Source: Bacillota bacterium (GTDB taxonomy: Bacteria; Bacillota; Clostridia; Lachnospirales; Lachnospiraceae). Taken from it: a DNA stretch of 64,000 bases. The position numbers and the translations under genes are program-made. Of the stretch, positions 51,266-60,945 are shown in pieces. Each line of letters opens with the position of its first letter. Positions within the stretch are counted from its first letter, which is position 1. A model generated the notes under the pieces. It was given only the letters and a program-made list of their open reading frames with translations. It was not told the DNA's origin and made no database searches. Location of the stretch: assembly GCA_023391695.1 (NCBI GenBank), contig JAEWAK010000012.1, positions 186,001 to 250,000 on the forward strand, written 5' to 3'.

Positions 51266-53539
51266 TCACTCTCCCTCCAAGCCGGTTTTAACATAACCTT
51301 TGGCCGGAATTGCAATGCCTTCCGCCTTTTTTTCGGTATTGTTGTAATTGATGTAAATCAGCGTCCCGTTTTCATATCCCACCTTAACTAAGCCGGTATC
51401 CAGAATTTCATGGAGTGTCATCTGCTGCCCGTAAAGTGTGGAAAAATTTTCTCTGAACTCGTCATATACCGCTACCACCCGGTCTTCCCATTTATCATAG
51501 GTGGATGTAAACAAGGAATTATATTCCGTCTCTTTTAACAAAACCGAATCCTCCCAGGTCAGTCTGAAAAAGGGCAGGGCACCGCATTCAATCCATTGAA
51601 GTTTTTGTATATCCAGATCATAGGATAAATTACCCGCCATGGAAGAGTACGGAATCATACCGGACAGCACCATGGGTACAAAGGGAACGGAATAGTCCGT
51701 AATATCCAGGCCGTAAGCTTTTAGCGGTACGTCGTATAAATAATCCACACCGGAATAGGTATATTGATTGAAACCCTCCGCTGCGGTTTTATGACCGGAA
51801 GCCTTTGTATCCCCAAATACTTTCTGCCACATCCTAATTGTCTCATTCCTGGTAAAGGGATTTGCTTTGTTATAATCCGGATAAACGATCCTTCCGAGAT
51901 ACTCATAACCCACACCGATTTGATTAACCCCCTCCAGCCTGCCGATAAAATCCATGGCCCGGTTATAGGTAACCTGTGGATTCAATAAATACCAGGTCTG
52001 TGTAAAACCTGCCGTCACCGGAATGGAAACCCCATTGTACACAATATCCTCCGTTGCAGAAAAACCGCCGTTTTCTTTTACGGCAAAAGTAAAATTGTTT
52101 TGGAGGAATAAATCGATCCCCGGGTTTTCTTCCATATACCGGCTGACCTTCTTAAGTCCTTTCAAACCGCCTATCTGCCCTGCCACCGGCCAGTAATCCG
52201 GATAATTCTCTCCGCCTTTCTGCCAGGAGGTCAATAGGGCTTTCGATTCCCCGATCCCCTGTTCTTTCAGACGATCAAAGATAGCAATCAGGTTATCAAA
52301 GCTGGTCATGGTGATATACTTATCCAAAACCAGCCCGGACTCTGCCGCCCCCATCAGAAATTCCAATGCCAGAGGCATCCTGCTTCCTTCCTCTATGGTA
52401 TCTTCCAGTAATTTTTTCTCTGTCAAATAAGACCGGTAAACACCTGCCATCCTGCTGTAATTCGCCTCATCGCCGGATAAGAAGAAAAAAGTAATCTCCC
52501 GGTCTTTTGGGATAATCTCCTCATCCACCCGCTGTATTACCTTATTATCCGAACTCCCGGCATCACCGGCGCCTGCCGCCCCGGATACATCAATGTTAAA
52601 AACATTGCGTACATATATGTCAAAATTTATCCGGTTTAAATCCACCACGATACCGGAAGGATACGCCATGATACCCGTGTCTTCCGCTCCGTCGGTAACA
52701 GCTGCCAATACCGCATCCCGGTCATTTTTTATACCGTAAACAGGAAGGCTTGCTGTATATCTTTCATAAGATTCGGGATCCATATATCCTTCAATCGAAA
52801 CATTTTTATCGGAATAGGTATTTAACAGTCCCTGTTTTATTTTAGAAGGACGGTTTTTCGTGTTATCATAGACCGACAGTGCGCCGCTGCCATCGGGATA
52901 AAGCAGATATCCGTCAGCCTCATTGCCGGCCGCTCCGAAAAACGGCATAACCTCCAGAGTAGTAATACTGTACTGCATATGCTCTTCCAGCCCTTTATAG
53001 GGAATGCGGACGATAAATCTGCCCTTTTCCAGTACATACTCAACTTTTACGAAAAGCCCCAGTCCGGTAAAACCGTATTTTACCTGCACTCCGTTATCCA
53101 TATAGTCTGCTTCGATATAATCGCAGTCTCCGCCATAGGCAACCGCCGGCGGAACGTCTCTTTTTGATTTATTATTGTAGCTTACGGTAATCATGGACCG
53201 GAGATAGGATTTCCATTGTTTATTCAGCTTATCTGCCGGATAATCCTCCTCTTGTGCTATGCTTTTCCAGATATAGCCGGAATCCGTATTTTTTACCCGG
53301 ATGGTTCCCTTCCCTTCCTCGAAATACAGCTCCAGATTGCCGGAACCGGCAATCCTCTTATAATTTGCTGCCCCGGTATCCTCTACATTTGCTCCCGGAG
53401 CCTGGTAATCATAAGTCTCTTCCACCAGGGCATTCTTTTTTGCCTGATTAATATAAGACCAGCCATAAATGATAAATGCCAGGACTAATGTATAGAATAT
53501 AATGGATCCTATTCTTTCCTTTAAAAATTGTTTCATCAT
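51266..53539 (-). CDS. DUF5696-family membrane-anchored protein
   Basis: About 757 residues from one of two adjacent ATGs at 53534-53539. A single N-terminal membrane anchor (SIIFYTLVLAFIIYGWSYI) is followed by a large extracytoplasmic domain. I recognise the DUF5696 pattern: NLELYFEEGKGTIRVKNTDSGYIWKS, VMPFFGAAGNEADGYLLYPDGSGAL, and a later part that looks like a TIM-barrel glycosidase fold (LLTSWQKGGENYPDYWP; GVGYEYLGRIVYPDYN; WIECGALPFFRLTWED). No catalytic residues are established. It sits between an NHL/YIP1 protein and a permease pair. Proposed roles are carbohydrate capture or trimming at the membrane; the biochemical function is unknown. The ribosome site is weak. Confidence 0.82.
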   Translation of the reverse strand: MMKQFLKERIGSIIFYTLVLAFIIYGWSYINQAKKNALVEETYDYQAPGANVEDTGAANYKRIAGSGNLELYFEEGKGTIRVKNTDSGYIWKSIAQEEDYPADKLNKQWKSYLRSMITVSYNNKSKRDVPPAVAYGGDCDYIEADYMDNGVQVKYGFTGLGLFVKVEYVLEKGRFIVRIPYKGLEEHMQYSITTLEVMPFFGAAGNEADGYLLYPDGSGALSVYDNTKNRPSKIKQGLLNTYSDKNVSIEGYMDPESYERYTASLPVYGIKNDRDAVLAAVTDGAEDTGIMAYPSGIVVDLNRINFDIYVRNVFNIDVSGAAGAGDAGSSDNKVIQRVDEEIIPKDREITFFFLSGDEANYSRMAGVYRSYLTEKKLLEDTIEEGSRMPLALEFLMGAAESGLVLDKYITMTSFDNLIAIFDRLKEQGIGESKALLTSWQKGGENYPDYWPVAGQIGGLKGLKKVSRYMEENPGIDLFLQNNFTFAVKENGGFSATEDIVYNGVSIPVTAGFTQTWYLLNPQVTYNRAMDFIGRLEGVNQIGVGYEYLGRIVYPDYNKANPFTRNETIRMWQKVFGDTKASGHKTAAEGFNQYTYSGVDYLYDVPLKAYGLDITDYSVPFVPMVLSGMIPYSSMAGNLSYDLDIQKLQWIECGALPFFRLTWEDSVLLKETEYNSLFTSTYDKWEDRVVAVYDEFRENFSTLYGQQMTLHEILDTGLVKVGYENGTLIYINYNNTEKKAEGIAIPAKGYVKTGLEGE

Positions 53540-53695
53540 AAGCAACCGGCTGCCGCCTGTTCAACTCCTTTCCCATTGTCTGATGCTTAGTACGGCGAAA
53601 CTTATGCAATGCTGTACTGGCAAAAAACGTTTTCTGTCTTCTTCCTGTCCGAAGTCCTTCGCTTTCTCTTGATTCTGCGGTTTTCCTTATTGCTG

Positions 53696-55870
53696 TCATA
53701 ATATGTTCACCCTGAATTCCCTGAGTATATTGATTATAAACTGTATCACCCTTGCGGAAAGTACATAACATAAGCCCGCAACAATCCAGATGACCACCAT
53801 TACAAAAATCACCATAAGCATCATTCGAAGCGTCTTTCCGAAGGAATAGCTGTTTAACAATTTCAGACTTAAAAAATAAATAATTATCATCCAGATATAT
53901 ACGGCCGCAGTAAAAACTCCGTACCAGGACTGCTGGCTTTTTGACATCAGGTAGGATAAAAACATCAGCGGCAGGTTAATAAAGATATAAGGCACCAAAC
54001 CCAGAACGGCAGTAAATGTTATCTCCGGGAATTTGCTTTCTCCATCGGATATACTGGTTACGGCAAAGGAAGCAGGTATCCAGGTCAGGGGAATAATAAA
54101 TAATTTAAAACCTTCAAAAAACAGGTTTGCATCATTTATTTCAATCGAAGCCAACGGATAATGTACCAGGTAGATATATGCTATTCTCACAAGGAATGCC
54201 GCTGCCATCAATATTAAGGATGCTTTCAGGTTAATCCGGTTTTTATAATAATTTACCCCTTCAATGGTATCTATAGGATGCAGGATCACATGATAGGAAT
54301 ATTTTAATCCCTGCCAGACTCCCATTTTCTTATTGTGCTCCCTCATAAAGCTCCAGAAGGCTTTTTTACCCCCACCAAAGGAATATTTCAAAAATAAGAA
54401 GACAGCAATCATAAGAATCAGCCCCGCTGCCAGAACCAATGCAAAATTGTCCCGGAATACCTGGTATTTATATTCATCAAAGGCCTGTGAGTAAAGGGAT
54501 CTGTCACCTGCCAGCCTGCTCTCCTTCATGGATTCCCCGTACCTGCCCTGCTTATAATAAGCTTTTGCCAGGCCGGCATGGGCAAGTTCATAATTTTCAT
54601 GTAATTCCAGCACCCGAGACCAGCGCTCAAAGGACAAATCATAATTTCCTGAATCATATGCCTTTGCGGCTTCCTGTACAGTACAGATAAATTCCGTGGG
54701 TTCAAAATATTGAATATTGTTATTCAGCCGGTCCGCAACATAGAGAATACCCTTGCTGTTAACCGCTATGGAACTGGGTCTTGAGAATTCCCCTTTTCTT
54801 TCACCGGTTCCGCCAAAAGCTGCCAGCATATTACCTTCCTGGTCATACTGATAAAGCTTTCCGGTCTGTTCTTCAATAACCGTAACGATCCCGTCGGAAT
54901 CAACGGTAATATCCCGGAATATGGGCTCCATATAATTTCCTTCCCCATCGAAATACTCGCCAAATTTGAAGGAATTGCTGGCTACCACGGATTTCAGGAT
55001 TTTCTTTTTAATAAACTCCGTGACCGGATTGGTAAAGCCGCTGCCTATGGTTTTATATTTGCGGTAAATATTATTGCCTATGGAATTCAGCTTCTTGATC
55101 TCACCTTCCGTCCTTTCCAGGCTTGTGGCATAGATCATACCGTCCTGGCCAAGAGTCAGATTCATATAAGAGGAAGCCGTTCTTTTTGCCATAAATAATT
55201 TCTGCTGTTCGGAAGCGAAGATACGGACCAGGGTTTCCGTCAAGCTGTAACCGATATCCGTCTGTCCGAACAATCCGCGGAAACCGTTATTGCCGTCAAC
55301 AGCCATTATGTTTTCCCCCCGGACAACATAAATATAACCGGTTTTGCTTACAATCAGCTTGGACGGTGAGAAAGGGGCGTTTCCTAGTAATTCCGATTCG
55401 GGATTATAAAAAATTTCCACCAGCTCACCAGACGGCGACATATGTACGATTCTTCCGTTTCCCGTATCGGCCACATACATATCCCCGTCTTCGTCCACAT
55501 AGATGCCTTCCGGCGAACGGAAAACTTTTTCATCCGGGCTGTAATATACTCCGGTTGTAACCAGCTCTGTATTCATTACGACTATACGGTTATTGCCGCT
55601 GTCTACAATATAAAGATTATCTTTTTTATCAATAAAAATATCCTGAGGATCTTTAAAATATATTATTTCATCTTCCCAGGTTCCCAGATTATTAATGGCA
55701 CCGGCCGTATTATATGCTTTGGGTATGGGTAAACGGAAAGCCGTATTTGCGGTAACATAATCCGTATCCTCTCCGGCCAGAACAGAAGGTACAAAACAGC
55801 CAAAGCTGAAAATGAATATAAAAATGAACAATACCGCTCTTTTATCCTTATGTCTGTAAAATTGATCCAA
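53696..55870 (-). CDS. NHL-repeat/TPR/YIP1-domain membrane protein
   Basis: 724 residues starting at a TTG (55868-55870) with AAAGGAG 9 bases upstream. The signal peptide is at about 13-32. NHL beta-propeller repeats span about 60-395 (FIDKKDNLYIVDSGNNRIVVMN; YVDEDGDMYVADTGNGRIVHMS; AVNSKGILYVADRLNNNIQYFE). A short TPR-like helical pair follows (AKAYDSGNYDLSFERWSRVLELHENYE), then a membrane helix at about 470-492. The C-terminal ~200 residues hold five helices of a YIP1-type domain (HPIDTIEGVNYYKNRINLKASL). The propeller would sit outside the cell. It lies between two ABC permease sets and next to DUF5696. Function unknown; possibly an extracellular binding scaffold coupled to transport. Confidence 0.82.
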   Translation of the reverse strand: MDQFYRHKDKRAVLFIFIFIFSFGCFVPSVLAGEDTDYVTANTAFRLPIPKAYNTAGAINNLGTWEDEIIYFKDPQDIFIDKKDNLYIVDSGNNRIVVMNTELVTTGVYYSPDEKVFRSPEGIYVDEDGDMYVADTGNGRIVHMSPSGELVEIFYNPESELLGNAPFSPSKLIVSKTGYIYVVRGENIMAVDGNNGFRGLFGQTDIGYSLTETLVRIFASEQQKLFMAKRTASSYMNLTLGQDGMIYATSLERTEGEIKKLNSIGNNIYRKYKTIGSGFTNPVTEFIKKKILKSVVASNSFKFGEYFDGEGNYMEPIFRDITVDSDGIVTVIEEQTGKLYQYDQEGNMLAAFGGTGERKGEFSRPSSIAVNSKGILYVADRLNNNIQYFEPTEFICTVQEAAKAYDSGNYDLSFERWSRVLELHENYELAHAGLAKAYYKQGRYGESMKESRLAGDRSLYSQAFDEYKYQVFRDNFALVLAAGLILMIAVFLFLKYSFGGGKKAFWSFMREHNKKMGVWQGLKYSYHVILHPIDTIEGVNYYKNRINLKASLILMAAAFLVRIAYIYLVHYPLASIEINDANLFFEGFKLFIIPLTWIPASFAVTSISDGESKFPEITFTAVLGLVPYIFINLPLMFLSYLMSKSQQSWYGVFTAAVYIWMIIIYFLSLKLLNSYSFGKTLRMMLMVIFVMVVIWIVAGLCYVLSARVIQFIINILREFRVNIL

Positions 55871-56030
55871 CTCTTAATGCTCCTTTCTTTAAAAGCGTAC
55901 TCTCGGAAACTCTCACAGCCTGTTCCTGCTGCTATTTTAGATGCTGTCAGAAAACTTTCCCACATCTTCTGTCTGGTATATGTTTTTACGCAGACCGTCC
56001 GAACAGGGAAAGGCAGGTAAAAATATCCGA

Positions 56031-56912
56031 TTACCCTTTAATTCCGGAATAAACCATTGTCTCCATGACCTTGCGCTGCATCACCGTGAATATAATAACG
56101 GTCGGAACGGTCATCAGAAAAGTCGCGGCTGCAACAGCTCCGGCTCTGCCGACACTCATACCGGCCGCACCGCCGCTGATGGTATTTAAGGCCAGCGGCA
56201 GAGTCTTCATGGCCTGGCTGGTAATATAAATCAGAGGCGAAAATGCATCGTTCCAGTTCGAAACAAAAGAAAATACGATTAAGGTGGACCAGGCCGGCGC
56301 AAGTGCGGGCATCACTAATTTTAAAAAAATTAAAAATTCACCGGCTCCGTCTATTCTTGCCGCCTCCAGCAATTCATCCGGATACTGCTCGATAAACTGT
56401 TTCATCAGAAAAATGTTATATGCCACCGCAATATTGGGCAATATTAATGCACCATAGGTATTGATCAGGCCCAGCCTGTTTATTACCATATAACTTGGAA
56501 TCCTGGTTACATGAGGTGAAAACATCAGTGCCATTAATATGATATGAAACAAAAAGGCTCCTCCCGGCGGTTTAAATTTAACCAGGGAATAGGCACCCAG
56601 TGCGGAAACCATTACGGTAAGAGTAACCGTAACGGCCGTAATGACCAGACTGTTGTAAGCATATCTTAAAAAAGGAACCGTGGAACTTTCCAGTGACTGC
56701 AGCAGGTCGGAAAAGTTTCTGGCAGTCGGCCTTTTCACAAAAAATCTCGGCGGGAATAAAAACAACTCATCCATCGGTTTAAATGCCGTACTGACGAGGT
56801 ATAAAAGGGGCAGGGAAGTAAATGCCACAAGACACAGCATTACCGCATAAAGCAGGATCTTCCGGAATGTGATATGAATCCACTGCCCTTTGAACCATTT
56901 TATTTTAATCAT
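56031..56912 (-). CDS. Carbohydrate ABC transporter permease
   Basis: 293 residues from the ATG at 56910-56912 (GGAGG at 8 bases). Six helices, EAA loop YPDELLEAARIDGAGEFLIFLKLVMPALAP and C-terminal MQRKVMETMVYSGIKG are standard for CUT1 permeases. It starts 18 bases after the upstream permease stop, and a 160-base gap separates it from the NHL/YIP1 gene. It forms the second half of the importer served by the large binding protein. Confidence 0.92.
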   Translation of the reverse strand: MIKIKWFKGQWIHITFRKILLYAVMLCLVAFTSLPLLYLVSTAFKPMDELFLFPPRFFVKRPTARNFSDLLQSLESSTVPFLRYAYNSLVITAVTVTLTVMVSALGAYSLVKFKPPGGAFLFHIILMALMFSPHVTRIPSYMVINRLGLINTYGALILPNIAVAYNIFLMKQFIEQYPDELLEAARIDGAGEFLIFLKLVMPALAPAWSTLIVFSFVSNWNDAFSPLIYITSQAMKTLPLALNTISGGAAGMSVGRAGAVAAATFLMTVPTVIIFTVMQRKVMETMVYSGIKG

Positions 56913-56930
56913 ACAGGTAACCTCCACATG

Positions 56931-57899
56931 TTATTCTCCTTTGGATGACAGCAGTTTCATAACGATCTTCCCCAGTATAAAGGTTATTACAAACAAAACC
57001 ACCGCAATTGCGGATGCATACCCCATCTGAAACCGGATAAAAGCGTAATCGTATAAATGTGCCACAATGGTATGGCCCGCATAGTTGGGGCTTGGCATGC
57101 CGGCCACGGAAACCGCAATATCAAATACGCCGAAGGAACCCACAATAGAGTTTATGGCTCCGAATAACAGCTGGGGTTTCATAAGCGGCAGGGTAAGATA
57201 GGTAAGTTCCTGGAATTTGTTCTTTACTCCGTCAATGGCCCCGGCCTCATAATAGGCTGTTGAAATATTCTGAAGGCCTGCCAGAAATACCAAAAAGCCG
57301 GTGCCCATACTCATCCACAGGGAAATGATGATAATAACTTTCATAATATAGGCCGGATCCGTATTCCATAATACCGGTTCGTCGATAAGTCCAAGATTGA
57401 GAAACAGGTTGTTTAAATACCCGTAACGGTCGCTTGAAAATATAACCAGCCACACATAGCTCATTGCAACCCCGCTGGTAATGGACGGCGCATAAAACGC
57501 CAGGGCAAATCCTCTCTTGAATTTCAGCTGGTTAATTACCCAGGCTGCGAAAAAAGACAGCAAATATCCGATCGGTCCGGTGATCAATGCAAAAACCAAA
57601 GTATTGCCGATTGCCGTTAAAAAAACCTCATCATCCAGAAACAGGAGTTTATAATTGTTTAAACCTACAAATTTGGCAGGCTGCAGCATATTATAATCGG
57701 TAAAACTTAACACGATGGCATAGCCTACGGGTACCACAACAAAGATAGAAAACAGCACCAGGAACGGCAGTAAAAACACATAACCGATCCAATGCTTTTT
57801 TATAAACCGCTTTATACGGCTTAACTTTACTGATTTCCCCGGCCCATTATTCAATTTTTTCAATACCTGAGCCGAATTTACTGACATCTCCTTATCCAT
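56931..57899 (-). CDS. Sugar ABC transporter permease
   Basis: 322 residues from the ATG at 57897-57899 (AAGG upstream; a TTG seven codons earlier and an ATG four codons later are alternatives). A basic cytosolic N-terminus precedes six helices, starting HWIGYVFLLPFLVLFSIFVVVPVGYAIVLSFTDYN, with the EAA loop YYEAGAIDGVKNKFQELTYLTLPLMKP. Just upstream, TGACTATTCAGTCA (57925-57938) resembles the core of the inverted repeat in the cbi operon. Confidence 0.92.
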   Translation of the reverse strand: MDKEMSVNSAQVLKKLNNGPGKSVKLSRIKRFIKKHWIGYVFLLPFLVLFSIFVVVPVGYAIVLSFTDYNMLQPAKFVGLNNYKLLFLDDEVFLTAIGNTLVFALITGPIGYLLSFFAAWVINQLKFKRGFALAFYAPSITSGVAMSYVWLVIFSSDRYGYLNNLFLNLGLIDEPVLWNTDPAYIMKVIIIISLWMSMGTGFLVFLAGLQNISTAYYEAGAIDGVKNKFQELTYLTLPLMKPQLLFGAINSIVGSFGVFDIAVSVAGMPSPNYAGHTIVAHLYDYAFIRFQMGYASAIAVVLFVITFILGKIVMKLLSSKGE

Positions 57900-57981
57900 A
57901 TTAGCCTTGCAAGCTTTCAATGCGTGACTATTCAGTCAATACCAAATAGTAACTTAATACGCTCACATTTCCTCCCAACCC

Positions 57982-60945
57982 TTATTCTTTTTCTATCATT
58001 CCATATTCCTCCTGCTTCATGCGGAGCTCACGGTTAATATCCTTTACCGCCTTTTCCAGGGCATCCCTGACATCGCCGCCGCTGACAACTACCGTAGTCC
58101 ACGCATTGGTCAGGTGCCTGGAAGTAAAATATCCCCCTAATACGGTCGGAGTCTCTTTCGCCCATTTCCATTGCTCCTCAATTACTTCAATATCCTCCTT
58201 ATTCCAGGATAAGTTTAAGAAAGCTTCCTTGTTGGCCGTATTCCATCTGGCTTCCGCCCCCATAAGCGCCTCCACCTCCCTGGCAAATTTGGTCTGTGTC
58301 CCTGCATCGGACCACCATTTTAAAAATTCCCAGGAATCCTCCGGTGAATCACTCTGCTTCATGATAACATCCCCCTGGGCTGTAATGGCACCTGCTGTTC
58401 TGTCGATGGTTTTGTCCTCCCTTACTACCCCAGGCAAAGGAGCAATTCCCCATTTTCCGGCTAATTCAGGAGCCGCAACGGACAGCTGCATATAAGTGGC
58501 AAAATTACCGATTCCAAGGGGCATGCTGCCGTTTCTCATATACTGGTAAAAATTAGCGACCTCAGGTACGCCGTAATTGGTAAACAACTCCGTATATTCC
58601 TTAAAAGCCTGATAAGCCTGGGGTGTATCCAGAGCCGACTTCATCCCGTCCTCCGAATAAAATTCACCGCCGTTTTGGAAAAGAAACTGGGTGAAATCCC
58701 TTCCGAAATAAAACTGCATACCGTTCTGGTATAATGCCGGCAGTACAAAATCATATAACTGCTGCCTGGTATCCGGCAGCTGGATATTAAATTTTTTAAG
58801 AATATCTTTCCGGTAGAACATCACATTAAAATCCATCGTTTCCGGAATGGCATAAGTACCTCCCCGGTATTCATACGGAGTTAAGGTTGCCCCGACAAAA
58901 CGGCCTTTTACTTCCTCAAACTCCGGCATTTTTGATAAATCATAAACGGCATCCCTTATGGCAAATTCTACAGGAGAAGTAACATCCAGGCCAAGTGCCA
59001 CATCCGGTGCTTTCCCGGAGGTTATGGAAAGCATAAGCGCATTGGCTGAGCCTGCTCCTAACTGCCCCGCCGGAACCACATTTACATTCAGGGCGATACC
59101 CGTAACCGGTGTAAAATCCTCATCGGCCATTTCTTTTATCACTTCGGCCCACTCGGTACCCCGGGCAATCCATACGGTAATCGTATTATTTATCTTCACG
59201 TCCTCCGTTAAAACACTTCCCACATTGTCATAATCCTTTGAAAAAGAAGCGGCAAAATTCTTAAGGGTGGCACCCAGCCTCAGTAAAATGTTGGATTTCT
59301 TATCCGGCCACTTACCGGCTGCCGGACCGATTCTGAAATAATCAATAGCAAGAGGTGATTTCTGAAGTTCCAAGTACCAGTTGCTTAAGCTTTCCTGGGA
59401 GCTTTCCAGATCACCGGTTTTCCTGGCAATGCTGTACGGGTCCTCGATCATTGCTGTCAGCTGTGCTTTAATAGTGAGGAAATTATTTGCCATGGCCGGA
59501 AGTTTTTCCGACATCTTTTTTAACTCATCATATTTCCACTGCATACTTTCTGCTAACTGTTCCATATCACTTTTCATATCCGGAATCTTATTAAAAAAAC
59601 CGTAATCATAATTGGGGTCCGGATCGCTTCCTGCAATCAATGTTATGTTCAGCAGAATATTGGATAATACTTGTATATCCGAGTTGATGGAATCGATAAT
59701 CGGGACCATGGGCCCAAACCCTACCGTAATGGATAAAGTATGATACCCTTTCGTTAAGTAAAATTCATATGGGTCACCCTTTTCATCACTTAATATTTTC
59801 ATGCTCCAGTTTGGAGAATAATTGAACTGATAGGACAACAGCTCCTGAAAGGGAACTTTCCCGTCAATTTCAAACTGACGGTAGGAAGGAATACCATCCT
59901 GCCACTTCTGCTTTACCCTTAATCCTATCTTATACAAACCGTCTTCCGGAACCGTAAGCTGCCAGGTAATTTCCTGATTACCGTTTCTCCATCGGTAGGC
60001 ACCCATAATATTTAAAAGCCTCTCCGCAGCCGAATGGGGAACTACCAGGGGATCCCCGTCATTCTCACGCCGCAGGGTCGGATCATTTTTCTCGATTGCC
60101 GCAGCTTCCGCCTGAATATCATAAGTATCCTTTGCCGCTTGATATTGCTTTGCCACATAACCTGCCTTCACCTCTTCATAGGATAACAGGCCTTCGGGAG
60201 CAAGGAGACGGATACCGGATACCGCCATATCCCCCTGTATATAATACATGCGGATAATATGGCTGCCTTTTTCCAGATAAAACCGGAAAGGCTCCATGAC
60301 CAGACCGGAAGAATTCATAAATTTCCGGCTTCTCCAGCCCGGTATTTCTATTTGCGAAGGTCTTGTTTCATCGCCCAGGCTGTTAACTACCGGTTCATTT
60401 TTATCTTTAAAATAGCGGTAGAATACCAAATCACCTGCTTCCAGGAAAGGATATTCCCCGTCAATAACAATAGAACGCTTACCCGCTAAAGAAGCTCCGG
60501 TAAACAGGTAATAATCCATTTCCATCTGAAATAAACCATCCTCCGGCATGTTTAAATTAAATTCAATATAATCCAGTTCTTTCGTCCATAAAAATGCCTG
60601 CCTGCCCTCATAATTCGTTAAAGAGACAAAAGAACCGCTGCTGTTTTTAACAAGTTCCGGTAAAATTTCAATACTTCCGGTTACCTTTTTCTTACCTTCC
60701 GCTATTTTTTCCAGATAAGTGCTGTAATAAGGTACTTCCCCGGAGTTAATGATCTCCCCGTCGATATCCCTGCCTTCAAAAGCCGTATACTTTTCTTTTA
60801 AAGGAACCCCGGCATTACTCTCCTGCTCTGCTCCCGGCACAATAAGGGAAAAACTGCCGCAGACAAGGGCTGACGTAACCAGAAGTGATAAAATTTTTTC
60901 TCTTATCCTCCGTCTGGGGTAATTAAGACTTTTTTTAAAGAACAT
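57982..60945 (-). CDS. Large solute-binding protein fused to two N-terminal beta-sandwich modules
   Basis: 987 residues, about twice the usual binding-protein size. A signal-like segment (ILSLLVTSALVCGSFSLIV) has no proper lipobox. Two beta-sandwich modules follow, near 85-255 (IEFNLNMPEDGLFQMEMDYYLF; FRFYLEKGSHIIRMYYIQGDMAVSGIRLL) and 300-425 (ITWQLTVPEDGLYKIGLRVKQ; FYLTKGYHTLSITVGFGP). Both look like carbohydrate-binding modules. A helical linker (about 450-560) leads to a family-1 binding domain from about 580 (TITVWIARGTEWAEVIKEM; YAIPETMDFNVMFYRKDIL; WEFLKWWSD). GGGAGG precedes the ATG. It is the first gene of the second importer operon and probably captures large oligosaccharides or polysaccharide chains. 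Confidence 0.85.
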   Translation of the reverse strand: MFFKKSLNYPRRRIREKILSLLVTSALVCGSFSLIVPGAEQESNAGVPLKEKYTAFEGRDIDGEIINSGEVPYYSTYLEKIAEGKKKVTGSIEILPELVKNSSGSFVSLTNYEGRQAFLWTKELDYIEFNLNMPEDGLFQMEMDYYLFTGASLAGKRSIVIDGEYPFLEAGDLVFYRYFKDKNEPVVNSLGDETRPSQIEIPGWRSRKFMNSSGLVMEPFRFYLEKGSHIIRMYYIQGDMAVSGIRLLAPEGLLSYEEVKAGYVAKQYQAAKDTYDIQAEAAAIEKNDPTLRRENDGDPLVVPHSAAERLLNIMGAYRWRNGNQEITWQLTVPEDGLYKIGLRVKQKWQDGIPSYRQFEIDGKVPFQELLSYQFNYSPNWSMKILSDEKGDPYEFYLTKGYHTLSITVGFGPMVPIIDSINSDIQVLSNILLNITLIAGSDPDPNYDYGFFNKIPDMKSDMEQLAESMQWKYDELKKMSEKLPAMANNFLTIKAQLTAMIEDPYSIARKTGDLESSQESLSNWYLELQKSPLAIDYFRIGPAAGKWPDKKSNILLRLGATLKNFAASFSKDYDNVGSVLTEDVKINNTITVWIARGTEWAEVIKEMADEDFTPVTGIALNVNVVPAGQLGAGSANALMLSITSGKAPDVALGLDVTSPVEFAIRDAVYDLSKMPEFEEVKGRFVGATLTPYEYRGGTYAIPETMDFNVMFYRKDILKKFNIQLPDTRQQLYDFVLPALYQNGMQFYFGRDFTQFLFQNGGEFYSEDGMKSALDTPQAYQAFKEYTELFTNYGVPEVANFYQYMRNGSMPLGIGNFATYMQLSVAAPELAGKWGIAPLPGVVREDKTIDRTAGAITAQGDVIMKQSDSPEDSWEFLKWWSDAGTQTKFAREVEALMGAEARWNTANKEAFLNLSWNKEDIEVIEEQWKWAKETPTVLGGYFTSRHLTNAWTTVVVSGGDVRDALEKAVKDINRELRMKQEEYGMIEKE

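Noticed and set aside
53448..53771. Minus-strand frame bridging the NHL/YIP1 and DUF5696 genes
   Set aside because: It overlaps both real genes in another frame and shows no recognisable domain or ribosome site.
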